Below, piece after piece: positions 1 to 7,496 of a stretch of DNA of 17,371 nt. The stretch's first letter is position 1. The number at the start of each line of letters is the position of its first letter. Source of the stretch: Thermodesulfovibrio sp. (GTDB taxonomy: Bacteria; Nitrospirota; Thermodesulfovibrionia; Thermodesulfovibrionales; JdFR-85); contig JALUAR010000051.1 in NCBI GenBank assembly GCA_027050975.1, positions 5,866 through 23,236 of the forward strand, given 5' to 3'. Made by a program: the position numbers and the translations under genes. Under the pieces are notes generated by a model that ran no database searches, was not told the DNA's origin, and worked only from the letters and a program-made list of their open reading frames with translations.

Positions 1-2
1 CT

Positions 3-725
3 TTACGTTTCATCTCGCCCCCCTGTATTCTCACTGTCAATTTGGCGAAAATCTAAGCCAACGGCTCGACATGCCATCTCAGCAATGATATTGGCAATGT
101 GCTCAGCACGAGCCTTGGTGATATGCTTCCACCCCAGCCGACGACAGAGAGTGGTTCCCGCAATTCGAAAAAGGAATACCTGCCCCAGTAACGCATGTGC
201 GCGGATAATGGTTTCTGGTGCGTCGGGTGGCTTTCTGGTAGCCTGGGCGACAAGCTGAGACACCAACTGGTGCATTGGTTGAATCACCCCCTCGTAAATC
301 ACATCAAAAGCATCCGTGGGCCGTAGCTGCTCGCGGGAGAAGATACTTGCTATGGCTACGGCGTCGTGCTTCAGCATTATGGTTACTGCCAGATCCTGGA
401 GTAGCTGTAGCAGAAGCCGAGCAGACGTTTCTGGACTCTCTCTTGAAGCCGACAGTTCGCCCCTGATCCTTTCAATAAGGTCTCGCACCGGTTTGGCTCG
501 CTCTTGTACCAGGTGTCTTACTACGGCAAGGTAATAGCCTTCTTTGCCGCCGAAGTAGTAGGCGATTGCCGCAACGTTCACCCCTGCTGCTTTTGCCAGT
601 TGTCTGGTAGCGATCCCCTCCAACCCATATCGGGCGAAGGCATCCACTCCTGCATCCAGAAGACGAGCAATCGCCTTACCGCCACGTCCGCTCTTGCGAG
701 GAATTGATTCCAAATTCTTTGCCAT
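3..725 (-). CDS. TetR/AcrR-family repressor, CecR (YbiH)-like C-terminal domain
   Basis: A one-component repressor of about 240 residues. The N-terminal helix-turn-helix is clear near residues 15-65: a helix carrying ARLLDAGVDAFARYGLEG, then TRQLAKAAGVNVAAIAYYFGGKEGYY, the usual TetR recognition helix. The rest is a helical ligand-binding and dimerisation domain; the REQLRPTDAFDVIYE stretch recalls the CecR/YbiH (DUF1956) group, whose known members control transport and stress genes. I chose the ATG at 725 over the GTG at 740 because an AGGAG (731-735) lies just upstream of the ATG and the likely transcription start falls near 739. The gene looks richer in GC than its neighbours by eye, a possible sign of transfer. 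It is divergent from the acyl-CoA synthetase gene 370 bases away. The ligand is unknown; autoregulation is likely from the promoter layout. Confidence 0.9.
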   Translation of the reverse strand: MAKNLESIPRKSGRGGKAIARLLDAGVDAFARYGLEGIATRQLAKAAGVNVAAIAYYFGGKEGYYLAVVRHLVQERAKPVRDLIERIRGELSASRESPETSARLLLQLLQDLAVTIMLKHDAVAIASIFSREQLRPTDAFDVIYEGVIQPMHQLVSQLVAQATRKPPDAPETIIRAHALLGQVFLFRIAGTTLCRRLGWKHITKARAEHIANIIAEMACRAVGLDFRQIDSENTGGRDET

Positions 726-740
726 GCTCTCTCCTCTCAC

Positions 741-1095
741 TAATAAATATAAAACAATCGATTGATTAAATCAAGTGATTAAAACCTTTAAGTAGGGGAG
801 CCATTTGATAACTATCTCGAACTCCTTCAAAGCTTCCATCCGTCTTACATGCAGATAAATAAGTATTCCCTACCAGCCAACCCTATTATTGTCACAAAAG
901 AAATGATCGAGACGTGAAGCTTTCTAAAGCAGTCTATTCATCAAGGCTGCGGAAAAGAAGGCAAATCAATGGTTTGATATTTGAACTTTGCTGTCTCAAT
1001 TATATCTTGCCAGATTGCAATTTCTTGCACTGCTTTATTAAGATTTAAGATACTCATATGGTGGGGGAAAACCTTATTAATTTAAGGAGGAATGT
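741..1095. other. Intergenic region between tetR and the acyl-CoA synthetase gene
   Basis: About 355 bases of AT-rich DNA with no supportable gene. The left end holds the tetR promoter and palindromes. Further right are TGCAA-N4-TTGCA (1016-1029), a weak GG-N10-GA element (970-985) loosely like a -24/-12 promoter, and the synthetase Shine-Dalgarno AAGGAGG (1084-1090). I see no convincing sigma-70 promoter for the synthetase gene and no strong terminator. Confidence 0.6.
746..774 (-). promoter_or_regulatory. tetR promoter with embedded operator-like palindromes
   Basis: Read on the minus strand, a -35-like TTGATT (769-774) is separated by exactly 17 bases from a -10-like TATATT (746-751), which puts the start of transcription near 739. 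Two palindromes lie on it: CAATCGATTG (755-764) inside the spacer, and TTGATT-A-AATCAA (762-774) overlapping the -35. This is the expected layout for a TetR repressor that blocks its own promoter. The boxes are read directly; the operator role is inferred. Confidence 0.6.
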
Positions 1096-2991
1096 ATGGG
1101 GAGGTATGAAGAGATTTATCAGGAAAGTATTAACGATCCCGTAGGCTTTTGGGACAGGGCTGCGAAGGAGATAACATGGTTCAAGCCCTATGAACGTGTT
1201 CTGGATGACTCCAATCCACCTTTTTACCGCTGGTTCGTTGGAGGAGAGCTTAACACCTGCTACAACGCCCTTGATCGTCACGTTGAAAATGGCCGGGCAG
1301 AGCAGACAGCACTGATTTATGACAGTCCGGTAACCAATCAGATCAGGAAGTTCACATACAGGGAACTCAGAGACTATGTAGCCAGGTTTGCAGGTGTTCT
1401 CAGGAGTTTAGGGGTGGACAAGGGTGACACAGTGGTGATTTACATGCCCATGATTCCAGAGGCTGCTGTTGCCATGCTTGCCTGCGCCCGCCTTGGAGCT
1501 GTTCACTCTGTGGTGTTTGGTGGCTTTGCAGCAAACGAGCTTGCCGTAAGAATAGATGATGCAAAACCCAAAGTTATCGTCTCCGCCTCCGGAGCCGTTG
1601 AGGTTACACGGCTTATAGAGTACAAGCCCCTCCTTGACAGTGCCATTGAGATGGCATCACACAAACCTGAAAAATGCATTATCTACCAGCGAAATCTGGT
1701 AAAGGCAGAGATGACACCAGGAAGAGACCTTGACTGGGAAGAACTGATAAGCAAGGCCGAACCGGTTGATTGTGTGCCTGTAAAGGCAACAGACCCTCTT
1801 TATATCCTTTATACATCCGGAACAACAGGTGTACCAAAGGGAGTGGTTCGCGACAATGGAGGACACGCTGTTGCACTCAGATGGAGCATGGAGCATATTT
1901 ATAATGTAAAACCTGGAGATGTCTACTGGGCTGCCTCGGATGTGGGATGGGTAGTGGGCCACTCTTACATTGTTTACGGCCCCCTGATAACTGGATGCAC
2001 GACCATCCTATATGAAGGAAAATCTGTTGGAACACCTGATCCCGGTGCTTTCTGGCGTGTAATCTCCCAGCATGGCGTCAAGGTGCTCTTCACTGCACCC
2101 ACAGCCTTCAGGGCAATAAAGAAGGAAGACCCAAATGGCGAGTATCTGAAAAAATATGATCTTTCAGGATTTAAATATCTCTTTCTTGCAGGTGAACGCC
2201 TTGATCCTGATACATACCACTGGGCAAGTAATCTCCTTAACAAACCCGTGATTGACCACTGGTGGCAGACCGAGACAGGCTGGCCAATAACTGCAAACTG
2301 CATGGGGATTGAAGAGTTTCCCATTAAGCCTGGATCATCGACAAAACCTGTGCCTGGATACAATGTAAAGATACTTGACACCAACGGAAAAGAGTTAGGA
2401 CCAAACCAGGAGGGTATTGTAGCCATTAAGCTACCACTTCCTCCTGGAACACTTCCCACTCTGTGGAAAAAGGATGACAAGTTTGTGGAGTCCTACCTGA
2501 GCATGTATCCTGGTTATTATTACACAAGCGATGGTGGTTATATAGATGAAGACGGGTATGTCTGGATCATGGGCCGTATTGACGATGTGATAAATATCTC
2601 TGGCCATCGTCTTTCAACAGGTGCAATGGAGGAGGTGGTGGCAAAGCATCCGGCTGTGGCTGAGTGTGCAGTTGTGGGTGTGTCAGACTCTCTTAAAGGG
2701 CAGTTGCCACTTGGGTTTGTAGTGCTCAAAGCGGGTGTTAATGATGATCATGAGAAGATAAAGGAAGATCTGATTCAAATGGTGCGCAACCAGATTGGTC
2801 CCATTGCCTGCTTCAAGCAGGTATTGATTGTTAAACGGCTTCCCAAGACCAGATCCGGGAAGATACTCCGTGGCACCATGAGAAAGATCGCTGATGGCCA
2901 AGAGTACCGGATGCCATCTACCATAGATGATCCTGCAATTCTTGGAGAGATCGAAGAGGCCCTTAAAAGCATTGGTTATGCACAGAAGTAG
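1096..2991 (+). CDS. prpE: Acyl-CoA synthetase, propionyl-CoA synthetase (PrpE/ACSS3) type
   Basis: An AMP-forming ligase of 631 residues, the usual length for PrpE and acetyl-CoA synthetase. It activates a short carboxylate (probably propionate, possibly acetate or a related acid) with ATP and CoA through an acyl-adenylate. Visible motifs in order are the adenylate-binding YTSGTTGVPKG near residues 239-249, WWQTETGW near 389-396, a TSDGGYIDEDGYVWIMGR block, and the C-terminal PKTRSGKILRG, where K589 corresponds to the catalytic lysine that acetylation silences in this family. RDNGGHAVAL, GHSYIVYGPL and GHRLSTGAMEE favour the PrpE/ACSS3 branch over classical Acs. The start has a strong AAGGAGG five bases upstream. 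The sigma-54 activator gene follows after 14 bases, so the two are probably co-transcribed. Substrate choice cannot be settled by reading. Confidence 0.88.
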   Translation: MGRYEEIYQESINDPVGFWDRAAKEITWFKPYERVLDDSNPPFYRWFVGGELNTCYNALDRHVENGRAEQTALIYDSPVTNQIRKFTYRELRDYVARFAGVLRSLGVDKGDTVVIYMPMIPEAAVAMLACARLGAVHSVVFGGFAANELAVRIDDAKPKVIVSASGAVEVTRLIEYKPLLDSAIEMASHKPEKCIIYQRNLVKAEMTPGRDLDWEELISKAEPVDCVPVKATDPLYILYTSGTTGVPKGVVRDNGGHAVALRWSMEHIYNVKPGDVYWAASDVGWVVGHSYIVYGPLITGCTTILYEGKSVGTPDPGAFWRVISQHGVKVLFTAPTAFRAIKKEDPNGEYLKKYDLSGFKYLFLAGERLDPDTYHWASNLLNKPVIDHWWQTETGWPITANCMGIEEFPIKPGSSTKPVPGYNVKILDTNGKELGPNQEGIVAIKLPLPPGTLPTLWKKDDKFVESYLSMYPGYYYTSDGGYIDEDGYVWIMGRIDDVINISGHRLSTGAMEEVVAKHPAVAECAVVGVSDSLKGQLPLGFVVLKAGVNDDHEKIKEDLIQMVRNQIGPIACFKQVLIVKRLPKTRSGKILRGTMRKIADGQEYRMPSTIDDPAILGEIEEALKSIGYAQK

Positions 2992-3005
2992 ACTTTAATT
3001 AAAAA

Positions 3006-4718
3006 ATGTTTGCAAAGCTTTCTGAAGAGGCTATCAACTCGATCCTTGATCTCACCCAGGACGGGATCATTGCGGTAGACTGTGATGGCAATATCAGACT
3101 CTTCAACAAGGCTGCAGAAAGAATCACCGGCATCTCAGCAGCCTCGGCAATAGGCAGGCCAGCAGTTGATGTAATCCCCAACACAAGGCTTCATATTGTG
3201 GTCAGGGAAGGCAGGGAGGAGATTAACCAAAAGCAGTATATCGGAGATACGGTTATTCTTACCAACAGGTATCCCCTGAAAGACAGCAGCGGAAATGTCT
3301 ACGGTGCTGTGGCAGTATTCAGGGATATTACCGAGATTACCCATCTTTCTGACCAGGTATCAGACCTGTGGAGTGCCCGCACCCTGCTTGAGGCGATTAT
3401 AGAGGCATCTGAGGATGCCATCTCTGTGGCTGACGAAAAAGGCAGAAATATAATCGTTAACCCCGCCTATACAAGGATAACAGGGCTTCCAAAGGAGGCT
3501 GTTCTGAACAAACCTGTTACAGTGGATATTGCCGAAGGAGAGAGCATGCATCTTAAGGTACTGAGAACCGGCAAACCCGTCCATAATGTGAGAATGAAGG
3601 TTGGCCCGATGAAGCGTGAGGTGATAGTAAATGTTGCTCCCATATTTGTGGATGGTAAAATCAGGGGAAGCGTTGGTGTCATACATGATATATCCGAGAT
3701 AATCGCTCTGACAGAGGAACTGACAAAGGCAAAAAAACTCATCCGTCATCTACAGGCAAAATACACATGGGATGATATAATCGGAGAGAGTCCAGCAATT
3801 CTAAAGGCAAAGGAGCAGGCACAGCGGGCTGCTGTAACTCCCGCCACCGTGCTCCTGCTTGGGGAAAGCGGCACCGGAAAGGAACTGTTTGCCCATGCCA
3901 TTCATAATGCAAGTCCACGAAAAAATGCACAGTTTGTCAGGGTAAACTGTGCAGCCATTTCTGAGAATCTGCTTGAGAGCGAACTGTTCGGTTATGAAGA
4001 GGGTGCATTTACCGGAGCAAGAAAGGGAGGGAAAAAGGGGCTCTTTGAGGAGGCAGACGGCGGAACGCTATTTTTAGACGAGATTGGAGAGTTGAGCCTC
4101 TCTCTACAGAGCAAGCTTCTGAGAGTTATGACGGAACATGAGATCAGAAGGGTCGGAGGAACTGAACAGATTCCTGTTAATGTAAGGATAATTGCGGCAA
4201 CAAACTCTGACCTGGAGAAGAAGATAAAGGAGGGCACATTCAGGGAAGACCTCTATTACCGTCTCAATGTTGTCCCCATTAAGATCGTACCCCTCAGGGA
4301 AAGAAAAGAGGATATTCCCCTTATTGTTGAACACATTGTTCACCGCCTGAACCAGGTTCTTGGCAGAGAGGTAAAGGGGCTTACTCCAAGGGCTATGCAA
4401 GCTATTGTTCAATACAGATGGCCTGGCAACATCAGGGAGCTTGAGAATGTTCTTGGCAGGGCAATGATTAACATGAGGGCCCATGAAAAGATAATCGATT
4501 ATGAACATCTACCACCTCTGTATACAGATCCGTCAGACAGGGCCTCATCCACCGCAAAGGCACGCCCCCTTGATGAGGTATTAAGGGAGGCAGAGAGGAA
4601 TGCCATTGTCAGAGCACTTGAACAGACAAAGGGAAACCGTGAACAGACGGCACAACTGCTGGGGATATCACTGAGGAGCCTGTACTACAAGATCGCCAGA
4701 TACGGCTTGAAGGAATAA
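3006..4718 (+). CDS. Sigma-54-dependent transcriptional activator, PAS-PAS-AAA+-Fis HTH
   Basis: A 570-residue enhancer-binding protein. Two PAS sensor domains occupy roughly residues 8-115 and 125-235 (DGIIAVDCDGNIRLFNKAAE; EDAISVADEKGRNIIVNPAY). The AAA+ domain has Walker A GESGTGKE (286-293), the sigma-54 contact loop GAFTGA (333-338) and Walker B TLFLDE (354-359). A Fis-type helix-turn-helix ends the protein (NREQTAQLLGISLRSLYYKI). There is no receiver domain and no membrane segment, so it should sense a cytosolic signal or ligand through PAS. It starts 14 bases after the synthetase stop and has no recognisable Shine-Dalgarno; the PAS domain begins almost at residue 1, which fixes the start. 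It may control the synthetase or nearby sigma-54 promoters. It differs from PrpR, which carries a PrpR_N sensor rather than PAS. Confidence 0.93.
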   Translation: MFAKLSEEAINSILDLTQDGIIAVDCDGNIRLFNKAAERITGISAASAIGRPAVDVIPNTRLHIVVREGREEINQKQYIGDTVILTNRYPLKDSSGNVYGAVAVFRDITEITHLSDQVSDLWSARTLLEAIIEASEDAISVADEKGRNIIVNPAYTRITGLPKEAVLNKPVTVDIAEGESMHLKVLRTGKPVHNVRMKVGPMKREVIVNVAPIFVDGKIRGSVGVIHDISEIIALTEELTKAKKLIRHLQAKYTWDDIIGESPAILKAKEQAQRAAVTPATVLLLGESGTGKELFAHAIHNASPRKNAQFVRVNCAAISENLLESELFGYEEGAFTGARKGGKKGLFEEADGGTLFLDEIGELSLSLQSKLLRVMTEHEIRRVGGTEQIPVNVRIIAATNSDLEKKIKEGTFREDLYYRLNVVPIKIVPLRERKEDIPLIVEHIVHRLNQVLGREVKGLTPRAMQAIVQYRWPGNIRELENVLGRAMINMRAHEKIIDYEHLPPLYTDPSDRASSTAKARPLDEVLREAERNAIVRALEQTKGNREQTAQLLGISLRSLYYKIARYGLKE

Positions 4719-4811
4719 AAACACAAGATCTAGCAGTAACGAAAAAACCGACAAATTCAGGAAGGAGTGGTATGGTGGAGTCTGAACGGATTCTGGAAAA
4801 TTAAAAGTTTT

Positions 4812-5942
4812 TTAAGTGAAAAGGGGCTGTTTCTCTGTTGATGTCACTTCCTGGGGAGATTTAATTCCCTTTAACTCATCCATCAGTTCCTTGACAGACA
4901 TTATTCGGTCTACTCGATAGGCGTTTGTGCCAACAGTATAAAGGGGATTTTCTTTGTCAGGATTGTATCCTGCGGAACTAAGCAGTCCGTTACAGATGCA
5001 GAAACTGGACTCGTTACTTTCCCTTGCCTGGCATCTTGTAAGCCTTCCTTCGCTGTCCTTCATAAGAACATATCCCTTATTACACTTTGGCGGACGCTTG
5101 CGTGCAAGGGCTTCTACATACATAGGAGAGTATTTCAGCACACGGAAAGGAAGTCCACATGGAGAGCCGGGATTGTCTGCAACAACAATGTCTTCCTTCC
5201 TGGCCATTACAACAGCCTTTTTGTATTCATCGGTAGCGGAACTTTCAACCGTAGCAAGAAATCTGGTGCCCATCTGTACTCCGTCTGCTCCAAGTTCTAA
5301 GAAGTACTTGATGTCCTCATGGGTATAAATTCCACCAGCAACGATTATGGGAAAGTCACCGTATTTCTTTGCCACATCCTTTACAGGAGGAAGAAGATTC
5401 TCCAGCCTGTTTTCCTCTCGGTCTATCTGATCAAGCTGAAATCCCAGATGTCCCCCTGCAAGAGGCCCTTCAAGCACTGCCGCATCAGGCCGGTATCCCT
5501 GCCTTTCCCACTTTCTGCATATAATCTCCAGTGCCCTTGCCGAAGAAATAATTGGTACAAGGGCCGTATCCTTTGGTTTTGCAATGGAAGGCAGAGAAAG
5601 GGGAAGCCCGGCTCCGGAGATAATCATATCAGCACCTGCATCAATGGCACCCTTTACAGAGGCCTCATAGTCGCGCATAATTGCGACCATGATGTTTATG
5701 CCGGCTACTCCTCCTTTACTTTTGGCAAGGGAAACTTCTGCGTAGGCAGCCTCGTAGGCATTGAACTTTTTATTGTATCTTTTGGTGAGGAGTCTGTCCA
5801 GGACAGCACTTGAGACGATTCCTACTCCACCTTCAGCCGCAACAGCACTCGCAAGAGGATAGAGCGAAACACCGACACCCATCCCCCCCTGAATTATAGG
5901 GGTCTCAATCTTAATATCTTTAATTACTAACGAAGGAAGCAA
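4812..5942 (-). CDS. FMN-dependent nitronate monooxygenase-family (NPD-like) oxidoreductase
   Basis: A TIM-barrel flavoprotein of 376 residues. Family features are the N-terminal PIIQGGMGVGVS, GINIMVAI, the LEGPLAGGHLGF segment with the conserved active-site-type H165, and the FMN-phosphate site VAGGIYT (201-207) with GADGVQMGTRFLAT (218-231). Known members oxidise nitronates or act as NAD(P)H-dependent enoyl reductases (FabK). The C-terminal part is cysteine-rich: C262, C287, C304, C315 and C317 (C-x16-C-x10-C-x-C), which could hold a metal or iron-sulfur cluster. In an anaerobic setting a monooxygenase reaction would be odd, so a reductase role is possible. The start is a TTG; in-frame TAA TAA codons lie just upstream and no better start exists. 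It is convergent with the sigma-54 activator gene. The substrate is unknown. Confidence 0.82.
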   Translation of the reverse strand: MLPSLVIKDIKIETPIIQGGMGVGVSLYPLASAVAAEGGVGIVSSAVLDRLLTKRYNKKFNAYEAAYAEVSLAKSKGGVAGINIMVAIMRDYEASVKGAIDAGADMIISGAGLPLSLPSIAKPKDTALVPIISSARALEIICRKWERQGYRPDAAVLEGPLAGGHLGFQLDQIDREENRLENLLPPVKDVAKKYGDFPIIVAGGIYTHEDIKYFLELGADGVQMGTRFLATVESSATDEYKKAVVMARKEDIVVADNPGSPCGLPFRVLKYSPMYVEALARKRPPKCNKGYVLMKDSEGRLTRCQARESNESSFCICNGLLSSAGYNPDKENPLYTVGTNAYRVDRIMSVKELMDELKGIKSPQEVTSTEKQPLFT

Positions 5943-5999
5943 AACAACTCTTTCTTATTAATCATTAACCCGGTCCATACAACACGGTATCTACATTCT

Positions 6000-6031
6000 A
6001 TTGTAACAGAAATGGAGGATTTTTGTGTCAA
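6000..6031 (-). promoter_or_regulatory. Candidate sigma-70 promoter for the nitronate-monooxygenase-family gene
   Basis: On the minus strand a perfect -35 TTGACA (6026-6031) precedes TACAAT (6000-6005). The spacer is 20 bases, longer than the preferred 17, so strength is doubtful. It would give a leader of about 50 bases before the TTG start at 5942. Confidence 0.4.
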
Positions 6032-6155
6032 GTCTTTAAATTACGGGAAAATTTTCTGACAGTCAAACTCAAATTCCTTAAATTCTGTCACCCTCTGTTT
6101 CCTTCTCAGGATAGTGGCTTCTGTGTAGCGCTGCAGAACACTGCATGCAATATTC

Positions 6156-6167
6156 TGCAAATTTGCA
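6156..6167. promoter_or_regulatory. 12-base perfect palindrome, candidate activator binding site
   Basis: TGCAAATTTGCA is a perfect palindrome, with TGCATGCA seven bases to its left. A related pair of half-sites, TGCAA-N4-TTGCA, lies at 1016-1029 before the acyl-CoA synthetase gene. The binding protein is unknown; the neighbouring sigma-54 activator is one candidate. Confidence 0.35.
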
Positions 6168-6254
6168 TTTTCTTACTTTGAATACTCTCGCCAGCGCAGT
6201 TATAAGTGCTTAATTTTACTGAATTTTTCACTTTTCCCACTGTCAACCAGGTTC

Positions 6255-6270
6255 TGGCATCATTCTTGAG
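6255..6270 (+). promoter_or_regulatory. Candidate sigma-54 (-24/-12) promoter for the MBL/oxidoreductase cluster
   Basis: TGGCATCATTCTTGAG matches the consensus TGGCAC-N5-TTGC closely, with GG and the G of the -12 box separated by the required ten bases, but the -12 has GA in place of GC. It lies about 90 bases before the first MBL gene. A sigma-54 activator is encoded 1.6 kb away. Plausible, not proven. Confidence 0.35.
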
Positions 6271-6357
6271 TATATAAAAATGCTGATATTTAATCAGTCA
6301 GGCAGCCTCTTTTCCATAACATTTTCGGATCAGTACATATAAAGGGAAACTCTTTTA

Positions 6358-7362
6358 ATGAAAGCGATTGATAAACACATCTTCGAGATTGATACAGAAG
6401 CCTTTGGCCATAAGAGGCTGGTGGCAAGCTATCTGGTCAGGGGAGCGGAACATATAGCATTAATAGATCCAGGGTTTCCCTCTTCTGCCTCTGTGGTCAA
6501 GGATAAACTGAAAAGCTTTGGGATAGAGCCATCAGAGATCAGCTACATTCTTCTTACCCATTTCCATATTGATCATTCCGGAGCAACGGGAGCATTGCTT
6601 AAAGAGGCTCCCAACGCCAGGGTTATAGTGCATAAGAGGTCTGCCTTTTACGTCAAGAACTTCGCAAAGATAGTGGGTGGAGCAAGAATGGTTTTCAGGA
6701 CAGAGTTAATCAAACGCTTCGGAGAGGCCTACCCTGTGGGGACGGAGAGGGTCTTTCCCGTAACAGACGGTGAGATTATTGACCTTGGCGGAGGAGTAAA
6801 ACTGAGAGTGATTCATGCTCCAGGACATTCGCCGGACAATGTCTGCTATTTAGAGGAGTCATCGGGAACACTTTTTCCAGGAGATCTGGCCTGTTTGCAG
6901 TATCCTGATCTGAACAATATCTATATCCCTGCTGCAAGTCCTCCGCTTTTTGAGATAAATGACGAGATTGAATCATTGAGGTCATTGGAGAAGATCAGGG
7001 CGGAGAGAATAATGGTTCCACACTATGGTTATGCCGAAGCCTCCACCATTGAGTTTGTAGAAAAAAGCATCAACGCGATACAGCAGACAAAGAGGACAAT
7101 ACAGGAGATGTTCAGGGAAGGGCTCGAATTTCAGCACATGATTGAACGATTAAGAGGAAAAATTGTAAAGGAGTCTGGAAAGTTAGAGGATGATCTTCCT
7201 GATTTTCTCTCCAGGATCTATCTAAGAGAGATGCTAAAGACAGGGCTGATGGGTTTTTTGGCCTTTATGCTTGAGTATGCCCCCTATCCAAGGGGATTTA
7301 CGTTTAATGAGCAATGGCAAGACATCATTAAAGGGGCAGAGCTTTATGTATCAACTTTATAA
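6358..7362 (+). CDS. Metallo-beta-lactamase-fold hydrolase (glyoxalase II-like)
   Basis: A cytoplasmic MBL-fold protein of 334 residues with the full two-metal site: H68-F-H70-I-D72-H73, H157 in APGHSPD, D176 in FPGD and H222 in PHYG. The family hydrolyses thioesters, lactones and phosphoesters; a single-domain, signal-free form like this is most often compared with glyoxalase II or LACTB2. After about residue 230 there is a helical, charged C-terminal extension of about 100 residues that may shape the substrate pocket. An AAAGGG precedes the ATG by about ten bases. It heads a rightward cluster with a molybdopterin oxidoreductase and is separated from it by a 134-base gap containing a strong inverted repeat. 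Hydrolysis of a CoA thioester made by the neighbouring enzymes is an inference from context. Confidence 0.85.
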   Translation: MKAIDKHIFEIDTEAFGHKRLVASYLVRGAEHIALIDPGFPSSASVVKDKLKSFGIEPSEISYILLTHFHIDHSGATGALLKEAPNARVIVHKRSAFYVKNFAKIVGGARMVFRTELIKRFGEAYPVGTERVFPVTDGEIIDLGGGVKLRVIHAPGHSPDNVCYLEESSGTLFPGDLACLQYPDLNNIYIPAASPPLFEINDEIESLRSLEKIRAERIMVPHYGYAEASTIEFVEKSINAIQQTKRTIQEMFREGLEFQHMIERLRGKIVKESGKLEDDLPDFLSRIYLREMLKTGLMGFLAFMLEYAPYPRGFTFNEQWQDIIKGAELYVSTL

Positions 7363-7395
7363 ACATACCTGCAATTTAACCATCTGCAGAACGAC

Positions 7396-7452
7396 TCAGG
7401 GTGGTGGCATTGCCTTGTTATCTCATTCTCGGAGGCAATACCACCACCCTGA
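7396..7452. repeat. Inverted repeat, 20-base arms (stem-loop) before the oxidoreductase gene
   Basis: The arms 7396-7415 and 7433-7452 are complementary at 19 of 20 positions around a 17-base loop. The core is CAGGGTGGTGG paired with CCACCACCCTG. It starts 34 bases after the MBL stop and ends 44 bases before the next ATG. No T-run follows, so it is not a classic rho-independent terminator. It could partly terminate, protect the downstream mRNA 5' end, or be a dispersed palindromic repeat. Confidence 0.7.
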
Positions 7453-7496
7453 CAATAAAGCCGTAAACCAAAATCCGTCACCGACAGGGAGCCCCT

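Larger units (their letters stand above)
5943..6357. other. 415-base divergent intergenic region with candidate regulatory sites
   Basis: No supportable gene. It separates the minus-strand flavoprotein gene from the plus-strand MBL/oxidoreductase cluster. It holds the TTGACA promoter candidate facing left, the palindromes TGCATGCA (6142-6149) and TGCAAATTTGCA (6156-6167), and a -24/-12-like element (6255-6270) facing right. The palindromes lie about 90-110 bases upstream of that element, a normal distance for sigma-54 activator sites. Confidence 0.6.

Noticed and set aside
970..985. Second -24/-12-like element before the acyl-CoA synthetase gene
   Set aside because: Only the GG and TTG positions fit; CAC is TTT and the -12 C is A, so it is too weak to list as a promoter.
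1974..2480. Minus-strand open frame of 168 codons inside the acyl-CoA synthetase gene
   Set aside because: The opposite strand encodes conserved PrpE motifs throughout; this frame has no recognisable domain.
5319..5813. Plus-strand open frame of 164 codons inside the flavoprotein gene
   Set aside because: Shadow of the nitronate-monooxygenase-family frame, which carries the FMN-binding motifs.
6008..6059. Possible 15-codon peptide near ATGGAGGAT in the gap before the MBL gene
   Set aside because: It lacks a ribosome binding site and lies on the promoter candidate of the opposite gene.
7396..7452. Reading the inverted repeat as a rho-independent terminator of the first MBL gene
   Set aside because: There is no T-run on either side and the arms are longer than usual, so it is recorded as an inverted repeat of unknown function.
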